NCBI GenBank assembly: GCA_032622095.1
Contig: CP136066.1
Coordinates: forward strand, 134,881,917-134,945,916
Length of the DNA stretch: 64,000 bases
Direction: 5' to 3'
Origin: Siphonodentalium dalli
Taxonomy: Eukaryota > Mollusca > Scaphopoda > Gadilida > Siphonodentaliidae
Shown here: positions 23,214-35,954 of the stretch, piece by piece
Layout of the letters: each line of letters begins with the position of its first letter
Numbering within the stretch: the first letter of the stretch is position 1
Notes under the pieces: model-generated
The model's database searches: none
Seen by the model: the letters and a program-made list of their open reading frames with translations, nothing else
What the model was told of the DNA's origin: nothing
Position numbers and translations under genes: made by a program

Positions 23214-24710
23214 TGAGATCAGATGCACAATTATCCAAGATTATTATTTAACAGTTTCCATTTGGTTGACTCAATCATGATAAAGATAACCAGATACTCT
23301 TGTTAAAGAATACCATTGCTTCAGAATCACAACAATGAGCATTATTGAAATTTATATAGGTGCTTCCTGTTGCATATTTTAACATCTGTTACTGTACTTG
23401 AATACAATTGTTATATGGTTGTGACCTTTATATGGAAAATTATAGTTATGACTGGTAATCATGAATAAATCATTTATCTATTCTTACTGGATTGTTCCTC
23501 ACTGAATTTCTATAGTTCTAGAACATTCATTTTGTTGTTGGGCTTCTTAAAGGGGGACTTTGCACTAAATCCGGACATTTATGGGACCATCTTATTTTAT
23601 ACTCAACAGAATATTTGCAACAAATGAATGAATTTGAGCCATGGATTAGTGTTAAATACACTCATCTGCAAACAACATGGTAATTATAATGAAAATGAGT
23701 TTATGACTTGAGTCTACCAGCCAGCCACCCACTTTTCTTTATTCTGATATTAATAAAAAATCACACTAAGTTTGTCATAATAAATAAATTTACGACAAAA
23801 GTACAACGGATGTTACATGTTTTCAGAAATGACATCGTACATCAGTTTTATTTCCAACATGATTTTGTGCAACAGATCTGCTCATTCATATAACAGACGA
23901 CGTGGTGGGCAGTACACTTTAATTCTCATACCATTCGCGTTAATAGTTCTGTCATTTTACTGGCAATGCTGCTTGTATAGGTCACTTAATCCTGTGATCA
24001 GCAGTGTACATTGTCTACATAGGCAATCAACTTCATTTTTTGATGGATATATAAGTGCACAGAAGTCTCAATGGAATTATACTTTGTATGTTGTTTGTCC
24101 ACTGAGACTTTTATATGCTCATAGATCCATCGAAAAATGAGGTTGATTACTTTCAGTTACAACAAAGAAACTTTATTTGCAACTAAAGTTCTGTTATAAT
24201 TATTTAAATCCATCTCAGAAAATAATTTGACAAAGGATTTTCCATTAGACCGAAATTGACAATGACCGATCAAACTATCAAAATATAAATATTCACTTCA
24301 ACTTCCATGATCAAGAAAAAATTCTTGTTTGTCTGCAATTTATGCATTATAAAATGATGCAAAAACATCTCAATAATTATCAAAACAACCAGAGGCAAGC
24401 AAATTCCTGATTTGATGGTCCCTGATGGGTCAGCGATCTCGGGTGAAAATCGCCGAGGTAAACAAATTCCCTGGTCACATTTAGGCCGTATGTTCTTGTG
24501 ACCAATGACATGTCATTATCATTCATATTCATCAGTGCGTTAATCAGTCTGATTCATTTGTTTTCATGCTAACTATGCATTGTCATGGACTCTTTTTTTT
24601 TTAAATTGGGCAAATAGAAAGGCGGCACACATTTTTAGCATGCAGTCGAGCATTACAATACATGAATATGGCCGATATGTGATGACATAAGTAATAATTG
24701 AGTATAGTAA
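23214..24710. other. Spacer, no gene seen
   Basis: AT-rich sequence with only short frames lacking motifs or splice context. Confidence 0.35.
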
Positions 24711-25710
24711 AGTCTTCGTAAGGAACAGATACACGCAAATATAGTCCTCAAATACTTTTGTGTTTTCCCACTTAAATTCCACCTGAATTCTCGTTCCATG
24801 CTTTTGCATCATCCATGACATCATATGGGGCGAAGGTTAGACTGTCCATTTTTAGCTCAACTTTACTTTGTAAAGTTTGAGCTATTGCCATGGCTTTGTC
24901 GTCTGTGTGTACAGGTCGTACCTTTTGTCTGATCATCATAAAATTTGTCATGAATGTTAATAATAACATGTAGATGGGAACGAGTCATTTTGGGGTCATT
25001 CGGCCAAAAAACATGGCCGCCAGCAGCCATCTTGGATTTTACTCTTTGTATGACTAAATCCTTTAGCACGGACTACAGGTCGTACCTTTAGTCTGATCAT
25101 CTTGGAATGTAAATGGGAACGAGTCATTTTGGGGTTATTCGGACAAAAAACATGGCCACCAGCGGCCATCTTGGATTTCAAAATTTAATCCATTAGCATG
25201 GGCCACAGGTCGTATTGTTCATCTGATAATCATGAAATTTGTCATGGATGTTAATATTGACATGTAGATAGGAACGAGTAATTTTGGGGTCATTTGGCCA
25301 AAAAACATGGCCACCAGCAGCCATCTTGGATTTTACTCTTTGTATGACTAAATTCTTTAGTATGGGCTACAGGTCGTACCTTTAGTCTGATCGTCATAAA
25401 ATTTGTCATGGTTGTTAACGATGACATGTAGATGGGAACGACTCATTTTGGGGTCATTCGGCCGAAAACATGGCCGCCAGCAGCCATCTTGAATTTTACT
25501 CTTTGTATGATACAAAGTCTTCGTAAGGAACAGATACACGCAAATATAGTCCTCAAATACTTTTGTGTTTTCCCACTTAAATTCCACCTGAATTCTCGTT
25601 CCATGCTTTTGCACCATCCATGACATCATATGGGGCGAAGGTTAGACTGTCCATTTTTAGCTCAACTTTACTTTGTAAAGTTTGAGCTATTGCCATGGCT
25701 TTGTCGTCCG
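24711..25710 (+). repeat. 805-bp tandem duplication of flank plus element head
   Basis: About 195 bp from AGTCTTCGTAAGGAACAG (24711) through the element head and its CATGGCTTTGTCGTC recur almost unchanged at 25516-25710. The sequence between them is the head with about four monomers. The duplicated segment therefore includes about 140 bp of non-element flank. The junction at 25511-25516 cuts a monomer at TTTGTATGA. Confidence 0.75.
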
Positions 25711-27263
25711 TGTGCACGTAAGGCGTCAACAATGCAGGCTACAGGTCGTACCTTTGGTCGGATCATTATGAAATTTGTCATAGCTGTTGACATCAACATT
25801 TAGACCAGAATGATTAATTTTGGGGTCATTCGGAAAAAAAACATGGCCGCCAGTGGCCATCTTTGATTTCAAAATTCAATCCATTAGCACGGGCTACAGG
25901 CCGTACTGTTTGTCTGATCATCATAAAATATGTCATGGATGTTAATATTGACATGTAGATGGGAACGAGTAATTTTGGGGTCATTCGGCCGAAAAACATG
26001 GCTGCCAGCAGCCATCTTGGATTTTACTCTTTGTATGACTAAATCCTTTAGCACGGGCTACAGGTTGTACCTTTAGTCTGATCATCATAAAATTTGTCAT
26101 GAATGTTAACAATGACATGTAGATGGGAACGAGTCATTTTTGGGTCATTCGGCCAAAAAACATGACTGCCATCTTTGATTTTACTCTTTGTATGACTAAA
26201 TCCTTTAGCACGGGCTACAGGTCGTACCTTTAGTCTGATCATCATAAAATTTGTCATGGCTGTTGAAATTGGAATGTAGATGGGAACGAGTCATTTTGGG
26301 GTCATTCGGACAAAAAACATGGCCACCAGTGGCCATCTTGGATTTCAAAATTTAATCCATTAGCACAGGCCACAGGTCGTATTGTTCATCTGATAATCAT
26401 GAAAGTTTTCATGGATGTTAATATTGACATGTAGATAGGAACGAGTAATTTTGGGGTCATTTGGCCAAAAAACATGGCCGCCAGCAGCCATCTTGGATTT
26501 TACTCTTTTGTATGACTAAATTCTTTAGCATGGGCTGCATGTCGTACCTTTAGTCTGATCATCATAAAATTTGTCATGAATGTTAATAATGACATGTAGA
26601 TGGGAACGAGTCATTTTGGGGTCATTCGGCCAAAAAACATGGCCGCCAGCAGCCATCTTGGATTTTACTCTGTGTATGACTAAGTTATTTAGCATGGGCT
26701 ACAGGTCGTACCTTTAGTCTGATTGTCATAAAATTTGTCATGAATGTTAATAATGACTTGTAGATGGGAACGAGTCATTTTGGGGTCATTCGGCTGAAAA
26801 AGATGGCTGCCAGCAGCCATCTTGGATTTTACTCTTTGTATGACTAAATCCTTTAGCACGGGCTACAGGTCGTACCTTTAGTCTGATCATCATAAAATTT
26901 GTCATGAATGTTAATAATGACATGTAGATGGGAACGAGTCATTTTGGGGTCATTCGGCCAAAAAACATGGCCGCCAGCAGCCATCTTGGATTTTACTCTT
27001 TGTATGACTAAATCCTTTAGCACGGGCTACAGGTCGTACCTTTAGTCTGATCATCATAAAATTTGTCATGAATGTTAATAATGACATGTAGATGGGAACG
27101 ACTCATTTTGGGGTCATTCGGCCGAAAACATGGCTGCCAGCAGACAACTTGGATTTTACTTTTCTTTTCATGTATAGTATTAGACATTCAACTTTCCACA
27201 TTCCCAATCGCTCCATTGACTGTAATACATTAAATTATTCCCTTTCCAAGTTGAGCTAGTGTC
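24849..27263 (+). mobile_element. Pearl-like element C
   Basis: Head hairpin TTTTTAGCTCAACTTTAC at 24849, and again at about 25654 because of the tandem duplication. About 13 monomers of ~164 bp fill 24910-27150. The tail (TTCAACTTTCCACATTCC, TTCCCTTTCCAAGTTGAGCTA) ends near 27263 and lacks the final GTCATTGACAC hairpin. Monomers from 26480 on are very alike, suggesting recent homogenisation. No protein is encoded. Confidence 0.7.
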
Positions 27264-28303
27264 TTGGAAGTATCATTGTGTGAGGTTACTCGTCCACTGC
27301 ATCATCTATTTATTTTTACATATACATTTGTTGGTGACGGTATGAAAAATTGTTGGTACTATTATTTTACCTGCAGATTTAACTTTACGGTACCTGTAGT
27401 CCTGTACAATATCAATGGTTATATGTAATACCAAATAACAACACACTTAAAGCCTTAAAATTGTTAAAAATAAAACACAATTACAATTCCTTAACTTAAT
27501 CTACTACCATAGATGTTCAGAACTTGGGCTTAAATTATCAACTGATTTTATCGGTAAATACTATTATATATACTCAGTATGTTGATGGACTGAATGGCTA
27601 TAGAGGTATATAAGCCAGTTATTTGTAAGTTTAATTGTATGAAAAATGTAGCCCATATTTCAACAAAGAGCCATGCATCTGGTCAAAATAGGTGGCCAGA
27701 AGGCTCTGCTCAAAATAACATGTTGGTGAATGAACGAACAATAACTGCAGGTCCCCCACTGAATAAATGACAACAAAACACCTTTTGCATACTAGCAGAA
27801 AGGGCAGGCTCTAGCTTTATTCTTGTTCTTATTTACAGATAAGACCTGACTACGAACAATTTGGCATTTTAATCCCCAATTGCAACAGCAGACACGCCGG
27901 ACATAAAAAAACGCCTTCCGACTTGTTTTATATTTTATGACCAGCCCAACGGGTGCGAACTCTGTCTACAGGGAAGGCGGTGGTATTTGAGAAATGTTCA
28001 ATGTCTGAACTCAAACATTCATACTTAGAAACGGATTTTCATAAGGTAGTTTCGAACAAATTGTAAAACCGTTATAAAGAATATACTGTAAAACATTTAT
28101 CATATTTTAGAAACTTGATGAGCCGACCGCTGTACGCTAGAAAGTGACGATCTCATCCTGAACACGTGACACGCGTAATCAGAAACTCGTCTGATTGGCC
28201 TTCACTGTCACATGTTCAGTAAACAACTCGACTCACCCCGCCTATTTATTAGCCCGTATCATACAAGACAAATGTTTTTCGCTATACTGCGAAACTCAAA
28301 ATG
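27264..28303. other. Unique spacer between tail-to-tail elements C and D
   Basis: About 1.04 kb without repeat monomers or a recognisable gene. It separates two inverted arrays and would be the loop of a very large hairpin. Confidence 0.4.
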
Positions 28304-28565
28304 AAAGTGTCAATGACACTGTAGCTCAACTTGGAAAGGGAATAATTTAATGTGTTACTGTCGATGGAGTGATTAGGAATGTGGAAAGTTAAATGTCTAA
28401 TACCAGTTTATCAACATGAAAAGATATATATATACATGTATATAAAAGTAAAATCTAAGATGGTTGCTGGCGGCTATGTGTTCCAACAATTCAAAAACTA
28501 TTTGATATCTTTAGTCATGCAAAGAGTAGAATCCAAAATGGCCACTGGCAGCCATGTTTTAATGA

Positions 28566-28710
28566 AGAAATAAATACACGGTGTAGAGGTGTGTATGGTC
28601 AAGTTGTACCACAAAAAACTGATTGTAGGACGACGCGTAACGGAGTCCTACAATCATTTTTTTGTGGTACAACTTGACCATACACACCGATACACCGTGT
28701 ATTTATTTCT
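28566..28710. repeat. Near-perfect 66-bp inverted repeat with 13-nt loop
   Basis: Arms 28566-28631 and 28645-28710 differ at three positions. The loop is GACGCGTAACGGA. Arm ends read AGAAATAAATACACGG. A related short palindrome (GTGGTACAATT and AATTGTACCAC) stands at about 29440-29470, so both may belong to one inserted foldback family. Confidence 0.85.
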
Positions 28711-28712
28711 TT

Positions 28713-29560
28713 TGTAATACGACTGAAAGTTTCTGGTCATAATTCGACTGAATAGTCAACGAAATACTGCGCTTTTTCGGTCTCAGGTGAGAAAACATTT
28801 TGTGGTGTAATTCTTATTGGGCGTACTCGATTTCTTTGCACGGAGTACTCTGGTAATTTGTTTGCGTAAATAATCGTTGTGATTGGCTAAAAAATGATGT
28901 GTTTTCAGCGGCGCCCGTGCCTTTCATTTAAATTGTACAGGAAACACGCTTGCGGTCATTTCTGTGTTGAACGTTGTTGAGACAACATGAATATGATCAT
29001 CGACTATGGACCATTTTCCTTACACAAAGCGATCTAAATGATCTAGTTTACTAAACTAATCTTATTTCCCTTCTGGTGAACAAACGCTTTAAGTTTCAAC
29101 TTGATTCCGAAATATCGAATATGATCGAGATTCGAATCGATGATTGCACAGCCCGGCCCCATGGAAAATACAATTTTACCGATTTATTTGTCATTTAATA
29201 TACTTATTAAGTAACTTTCTTTGGTCGTAACAATATACCATAACATCATCTGGACCATATTCATTGGCAACCAAACTGCTTTCAAGCGACAAATCGCTAG
29301 AAAATTTGCAAGATTGTCAAGATGTAGCAAAATTAAAAGGGTTACGGGTGCGGGTGTACTCCATTGATGCCCCGTTTGCGCGGAGTTAGAAAAGACGGGA
29401 AAAGTCGCGTGCGGCGATCTGAATAAACCGATTTTTTTCGTGGTACAATTGGAAAAAGTAGAATTGTACCACAAAACTGGAACGAGATAGCCATGGTAAC
29501 TCGGGCCACTGGCCAATCAGGACATGGCTTTTAAGCATAGTTAGGCAGGGTCGTATTACA
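28713..29560. mobile_element. Possible inserted element inside D
   Basis: TGTAATACGAC at 28713-28723 and its inverted copy at 29550-29560 bracket 848 bp of non-monomer sequence that interrupts element D. Only 11 bp match, no target duplication is clear, and no transposase is seen. The interruption is real but its classification is weak. Confidence 0.3.
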
Positions 29561-29567
29561 ATGCTGA

Positions 29568-32530
29568 ATAACCCCAAAATGACTCGTTCCCATCTACATG
29601 TCAATTTCAACAGCCATGACAAATTTTATGATGATCAGACTAAAGGTACGACCTGTAGCCCGTCACACAAAGAGTAAAATATAAGATGGCTGCCAGCGGC
29701 CATGGTTTTTGGCCGAATGACCTCAAAATTACTCGTTCCCATCTACAAGTCCCAAAATGACTTGTTCCCCATCTACATTCCAATTTCAACAGCCATGACA
29801 AATTTTATGATGATCAGACTAAAGGTACGACCCGTAGCCCGTGATAAAGGATTTAGTCATACAAAGAGTAAAATCCAAGATGGCTGCTGGCTGCCATGTT
29901 TTTTGGCCGAATGGCCCCAAAATGACTCGTTCCCATTTAGATGTCATTGTTAACATCCATGACAAATTTCATGATGATCTGACAAAAGGTACGACCTGTA
30001 GCCCGTGATAAAGGATTTAGTCATGCAAAGAGTAAAATCTAAGATGGCCGCCAGCGGCCATGTTTTTTGGCCGAATGACCCCAAAATTAATCGTTCCCAT
30101 CTACATGTCAATATTAACATCAATTACAAATTTCATGATGATCAGACGAACAGTACGACCTGTAGCCGGTGCTAATGAATTGAATTTTGAAATCAAAGAT
30201 GGCCACTGGCGGCCATGTTTTTCAGCCGAATAACCCCAAAATGACTCGTTCCCATCTACATGTCATTGTTAACATCCACGCCAAATTTCATGATGATCAG
30301 ACTAAAGGTACAGCCTGTAGCCCGTGCTAAACAATTTAGTCATACAAAGAGTAAAATCCAAGATGGCTGCTGGTGGCCATGTTTTTTGGCCGAATGACCC
30401 CAAAATGACTCGTTCTCATCTACATGTCATTATTAACATTCATGACAAATTTTATGATGATCAGACTAAAGGTACCACCTGTAGCCCGTGCTAAAGGATT
30501 TAGTCATACAAAGAGTAAAATCCAAGATGGCTGCTGGCGGCCATGTTTTTAGGCCGAGTTACCCCAAAATGACTCGTTCCCATCTACATGTCATTGTTAA
30601 CATCCATGACAAATTTTATGATGATCAGTCTAAAGGTACGACCTGTAGCCCGTGCTAAAGGATTTAGTCATACAAAGAGTAAAATCCAAGATGGCTGCCG
30701 AATGACCCCAAAATTACTCGTTCCCATCTACATGTCAATATTAACATCCATGACAAATTTCATGATCATCAGGCGAAGAGTACGACCTGTGGCCCGTGCT
30801 AATGGATTAAATTTTGAAATCAAAGATGGCCGCTGGCGGCCATGTTTTTTGTCCTAATGACCCCAAAATGACTCGTTCCCATCTACATTCCAATTTAAAC
30901 AGCCATGACAAATTTCATGATGATCAGACTAAAGGTACGACCTGTAGCCCGTGCTAAAGGATTTAGTCATACAAAGAGTAAAATCCAAGATGGCAGCTGG
31001 CGGTCATGTTTTTTGGCCGAATGACCCAAAAATGACTCGTTCCCATCTACATGTCATTGTTAACATCCATGACAAATTTTATGATGATTCGACCAAAGGT
31101 ACGACCTGTAGCCCATGCTAAAGGATTTAGTCATGCAAAGAGTAAAATCTAAGATGGCTGCCGGCGGCCATGTTTTTTGGCCGAATGACCCCAAAATTAC
31201 TCGTTCCCATCTACATGTCAATATTAACATTCATGACAAATTTCATGACAATAAGACTAACAGTACGGCCTGTAGCCCGTGCTAATGGATTGAATTTTGA
31301 AATCCAAGATGGCCACTGGCGGCCATGTTTTTCTTCTGAATGACCCCAAAATGACTCGTTCCCATCTACATGTCATTGTTAACATCCATGACAAATTTTA
31401 TGATGATCAGTTTAAAGGTATGACCTGTAGCCCATGCTAAAGGATTTAGTCATACAAAGAGTAAAATCCAAGATGGCTGCTGCGGCAATGTTTTTTGGCT
31501 GAATGACCCCAATATGACTCGTTCCCATCTACATGTCAATATTAACATCCACGCCAAATTTCATGATGATCAGACTAAAGGTACCACCTGTAGCCCGTGC
31601 TAAAGGATTTAGTCATACAAAGAGTAAAATCCAAGATGGCTGCTGGCGGCTATGTTTTTAGGCCGAGTGACCCCAAAATGACTCGTTCCCATCTACATGT
31701 CATTGTTAACATCCATGACAAATTTTATGATGATCAGACTAAAGGTACGACCTGTAGCCCGTGCTAAAGAATTTAGTCATACAAAGAGTAAAATCCAAGA
31801 TGGCTGCCGAATGACCCCAAAATTACTCGTTCCCATCTACATGTCAATATTAACATCCATGACAAATTTCATGATCATCAGGCAAAGAGTACGACCTGTG
31901 GCCCATGCTAATGGATTAAATTTTGAAATCAAAGATGGCCGCTGGCGCCATGTTTTTTGTCCTAATGACCCCAAAATGACTCGTTCCCATCTACATTCCA
32001 ATTTCAACAGCCATGACAAATTTCATGATGATCAGACTAAAGGTACGACCTGTAGCCCGTGCTAAAGGATTTAGTCATACAAAGAGTAAAATCCAAAATG
32101 GCAGCTGGCGGTCATGTTTTTTGGCCGAATGACCCAAAAATGACTCGTTCCCATCTACATGTCATTGTTAACATCCATGACAAATTTTATGATGATCCGA
32201 CCAAAGGTACGACCTGTAGCCCGTGCTAAAGGATTTAGTCATGCAAAGAGTAAAATCTAAGATGGCTGCCGGCGGCCATGTTTTTTGGCCGAATGACCCC
32301 AAAATTACTCGTTCCCATCTACATGTCAATATTAACATTCATGACAATAAGACTAACAGTACGGCCTGTAGCCCGTGCTAATGGATTGAATTTTGAAATC
32401 CAAGATGGCCACTGGCGGCCATGTTTTTCTTCTGAACGACCCCAAAATGACTCGTTCCCATCTACATGTCAATGTCAACATCCATGACAAATTTCATAAT
32501 AATCGGACAAAAGGTACGAACTGTAGCCCG
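29568..32530 (-). repeat. ~164-bp tandem monomers of element D with a 1.1-kb duplication
   Basis: About 18 monomers. A block starting near 30463 (marked by GGTACCACCTG and by a shortened monomer AAGATGGCTGCCGAATGACC at about 30690) recurs 1109 bp later, from 31572, and stays parallel to about 32500. This is seven monomers, two of them shortened, duplicated as a unit. Confidence 0.75.
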
Positions 32531-32643
32531 TGCTAAAGGAAATTGTTGACGAATCACGCACACCCATACACACACACACACGCACGACGGATACCAAGCC
32601 ATGGCAATAGCTCAAACTTTACAAAGTAAAGTTGAGCTAAAAA

Positions 32644-33500
32644 CTAGTATTAATAGCAAACCAAGAAAACCCCACTTTCAGTCTAAATAGGCCCATAACT
32701 GGTAAACCGGGCGGACGAAACTGAAGATTGACCTTGACCTGTACTTATGGTTTCAAAAATGCATACCAAATTTCATATACATTCAGTCAACATTAACTGA
32801 TTTTTTCATTCGGAAACCAAGAAAACAGATTTTATTTTGAATATAGTCCATTTTTCCTGATAATGGGTGGACAGAACCCAAAATCTAACATGATGGTAAA
32901 CCTGCATACCAAATCTCATTCCATTCATTTAACAATAACTAAATTTATCATCCGGAAATGAAATTGAGCACAAATTTCAACAGTGGGTTGTAACTCTGGT
33001 AAAAATGGGTGGCAGGACCAAGGACAGGCCTAGAGGTTTCACATTGGAGAATTTGTGGAGACATCACTTCTACCTGTTAGGTTAATAGGGAGAAATGTAC
33101 TGTCATCGGGAAAAAGTAACAATGACTGAAGTTCAATTTACACCCCAACATCACCCTTCTATGATTCACTAAGTATTATACAACACAAGAACCCATTTAT
33201 AAAGCCGTTATAGTGAGTAGGAAACCATCATCAGTAAATATAATTTTTAGTCATGTTTTTTCAAAAACTCGACTAATGGTTTGGCAAGGTCGGTAGGCGG
33301 GAGTCAGGATTGGCGCTAGACTTTTTGCGCAATAACTCAATCAAACGACAACCGATTTCATGCGTATTTGGTATATGGGTCTGCTGCAACAAAAACCAGG
33401 TGTGTCCAATGTTTTATATGAGAGTGATGGGACTTAGTTTTTTTTAGCAATTTTGATCGTTCGTGACTGTTAGCGCGATAACTCAAACAAACTGACCGAT
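32644..33500. other. Further old repeat-like DNA
   Basis: Phrases such as GCATACCAAATTTCATATAC, CATACCAAATCTCATTCC and GCGCAATAACTCAATCAAAC recur loosely. They are typical of the diverged tandem-core repeats seen elsewhere in this window. No gene. Confidence 0.35.
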
Positions 33501-33860
33501 TTCAACGTTATTTGGTATATGAGTCTGGGATCACCTCTCAATGGGAGCTATCGAATTTGAACTATTTTCGATAAAAAAAATGGCTGCCAGCAGCCACCCT
33601 CGATTTTACTCTGCGTCACTAAATCCTTTAGCACACCTTACAGCGCATATCCCTCATCCGATTATCACCAAACTTCATATGGATCCTTGGGGTGACCTCT
33701 AGATGGGTTCTTACTATTTTTTCCTAATTCTGTTAAAAAATATGGCTGCCAGTGGCCATCTTGGATTTTACTCTTTGCATGACAAAATCCTTTAGCACAC
33801 CATACAGGTCACATTTCTCATCCAATCATCACCAAACCTCATATGGATCTTCGGGGTAAT
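33501..33860 (+). mobile_element. Fragment of a diverged pearl-like array
   Basis: Two monomers of the element B subfamily (ATGGCTGCCAGCAGCCACCC, ATGGCTGCCAGTGGCCATCT, TCCGATTATCACCAAACTTC) without head or tail. Confidence 0.5.
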
Positions 33861-33890
33861 TAATGTGAATAATTAACAAATCGACTCTGA

Positions 33891-34079
33891 AAGCCAACTA
33901 ATTATGTGAGGAATGTCTGTCTCGATCCAAGGATCTGGGACCTTCCTGATTACACCAATTACATTGGCAACAGCACGACATTCAAATTTTACAGCAGAGC
34001 AGAACATGAAGGTGATATCTGCTTTCATATGATAAATAACCTAAAAAAGTTCTGGTCAAGACCGCTCATCTATTACTAA
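33891..34079 (+). CDS. Protein-like open frame, possible exon or relic
   Basis: Sixty-two codons between stops, without a Met start, reading for example RIWDLPDYTNYIGNSTTFKF and FHMINNLKKFW. Composition is protein-like and unlike the surrounding repeats. CATGAAG|GTGATA at about 34010 could be a donor, but I see no strong acceptor. It may be an exon of the gene whose end lies at 35374-35984, or a relic. Not recognised. Confidence 0.2.
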   Translation, partial: KPTNYVRNVCLDPRIWDLPDYTNYIGNSTTFKFYSRAEHEGDICFHMINNLKKFWSRPLIYY

Positions 34080-35373
34080 CATCCTCAGCCAAACCATCTC
34101 AGGCTGCACCTAACATCAATGGAGTCATAAATAATTTTTGCCTATTTCATCTTCCAGACGGCTTATAATAGTCAGCATATGACTGCAAGTTGCTTATCAA
34201 ATAAGAAATATCACATTCACAGGTTATCAGATTTAAATGAAATTTGGTATGAAACCGATATGAGGACTTCCAATGAAGTTTTAATTGGTTGATTGTTCAT
34301 TTTTCATTCCTGCAGTATTTATCTTTGTTTATATAGAATTGTTCATATTTTGTCTGACCGCATGGATGTCTCAACCATGGGCTATCAATAGAAATAGGTG
34401 GAGCCAAAATAAGGACCCATTGATGTGATCGAAAATGGCCACAGTTCTGTGACTTCCACTTAATAGGATATGCCCACCCTTGGCGATATGCCACATAGGG
34501 GAATGTATCGGACGACAGCTCACCTCTTGTTTCAATCAGCCAATCGTAATGAAAAAGTATAATCCTAATTAAGAGATTTGTTTATTACAGAGCATAAAAA
34601 CAAATCTGAAGGATGACAACTAGCACCTGTGTAAACATAATGTAGGCAAGTGACACTAGCGAGTATACATATCACCAGGTAATAACATATGAAATGTAAA
34701 CATGTCTAATAGGAGGTCTATTCTTAGACCATATTATGAATCTCTACTCGCGGGCTTAGTCATCAGATGACATGGTTCAATTTCAATAATTCCTTCTTGC
34801 TGCTAATTTTGCATTGGGGGAAACCGCAAGCGAAAATAAAATATCTCCAACTGGTTCAGGCATGCTTTGCACAATGCATGTAATTATATAATTCATATGG
34901 CAACATTTAATTATATATTCTGTGCACAATTGACCGGAAGATGCAAGTGGATCAAAATACAGGTTGCTGTTTTTTATATGCTTCGTTCAAGAGGACTTGT
35001 ATTTCAGATGCCGGTCAATGCTGTCAAAAACAGAATGGTTAGTTGTTGAAAAACAGGTGGTTGAACCAGGATCTCTGAGGAACCGTCTCACTTTCAGAGG
35101 AACCCAATTGTAACAGACCTTTAGATAGAGCCCTGAAACTCGCAATCATATGTTGAATTGAAATTGAAAAATATCATATGTGAATAAGCCAGCAAACATT
35201 GACTTGGCTAGAGATACATTATAATTTTCCATGACATTAGTGATTTTTGATCATGCTGGGACTACTATTTTCAGTGTATAAGAATAATTATGTAGTCTTT
35301 GGATGTGATGAATTGACTAGCTGACATCAGTACTGCAATGGGAATTACTAACTTTCTGATCTCACTGTTTCAG
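34080..35373. other. Spacer, mostly unassigned
   Basis: AT-rich sequence. One 30-bp stretch (35008-35037) stands between TTGTATTTCAG and GTTAGT and, read in phase with the exon at 35374, stays open. It could be a micro-exon but is too short to judge. Confidence 0.3.
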
Positions 35374-35480
35374 AGGCTTCTCTGGAAGACATAATTGATG
35401 AGACCACTGATATCAATATTAAGAATGACTTTAAAATGAAGAAGTTAGCTGAGTTGTTAAAGGGAAGCAAGGCCTTCAAA
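35374..35480 (+). CDS. Candidate exon of an unidentified gene
   Basis: 107 bp between TCACTGTTTCAG and GTGAGA. Read with two leading bases, it gives 35 codons starting ASLEDIIDETTDINIKND and ending KKLAELLKGSKAFK. The charged, helical composition and good splice sites argue for a true exon. It joins in phase to the short terminal exon at 35955. I do not recognise the protein; a nuclear or nucleolar factor would fit the composition, but that is only a guess. Confidence 0.4.
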
Positions 35481-35548
35481 GTGAGAATTTTTTATAAAAC
35501 AACAATATATATCATCAACAAGTACATGTGAAAATATATTGACTTAGT

Positions 35549-35890
35549 TGTAATTTCATTATTGATAACTCTCAAATAATGAAATTTTGCATATGGAAGT
35601 TATTGTTATATAAACATTACTGTTATAGTGGCATTATCAATCAAAGTCCAATTAGTCCAGAAAGATACCTATGTTTTATCTGGGACTAATATAGATTATT
35701 AGTCCCAGGTTTTATCAAAAATAAACATTGGAAAAGGTCAAAGCATTGAATAATACTCCGAAAATCATAGTTAGACTAACATATTTGAACTTACTATGCG
35801 ATTAGCAATGTTTGTTGACAAATTACTGTAACAGTAATGTTTACATAACAATGGGTTATTGGAGAGCTATCAATAATTAACATTAGAACA
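35549..35890. mobile_element. Small inverted-repeat element in a putative intron
   Basis: TATTGATAACTCTCAAATAA and TAAACATTACTGTTA in the left arm (35549-35632) reappear inverted in 35823-35890. A perfect 11-bp hairpin (TGGGACTAATA and TATTAGTCCCA) sits at about 35678-35704. Size and form suggest a MITE. Confidence 0.5.
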
Positions 35891-35954
35891 AAGTTAATCT
35901 GTTTTTTTTTTCATGTTGATGTTTCTTGACTTGTATATAATATACTTTTTGCAG

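Larger units (their letters stand above)
28304..32643 (-). mobile_element. Pearl-like element D, inverted
   Basis: Read on the minus strand, the head (TTTTTAGCTCAACTTTAC) is at 32643, with the (GT)n microsatellite at about 32555-32580. The core has about 18 monomers over 32530-29568. The tail with AGTGTCAATGACACT is at 28304. Between about 28515 and 29567 the element is broken by other sequence, including a near-perfect palindrome. Nothing codes for protein; frames of up to 122 codons only trace the monomer. Confidence 0.7.

Noticed and set aside
31697-32065. 122-codon frame and many similar frames in arrays A, C, D and E
   Set aside because: They follow the ~164-bp monomer (164 is not a multiple of 3), change frame with each unit and appear on both strands. 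They are repeat by-products.
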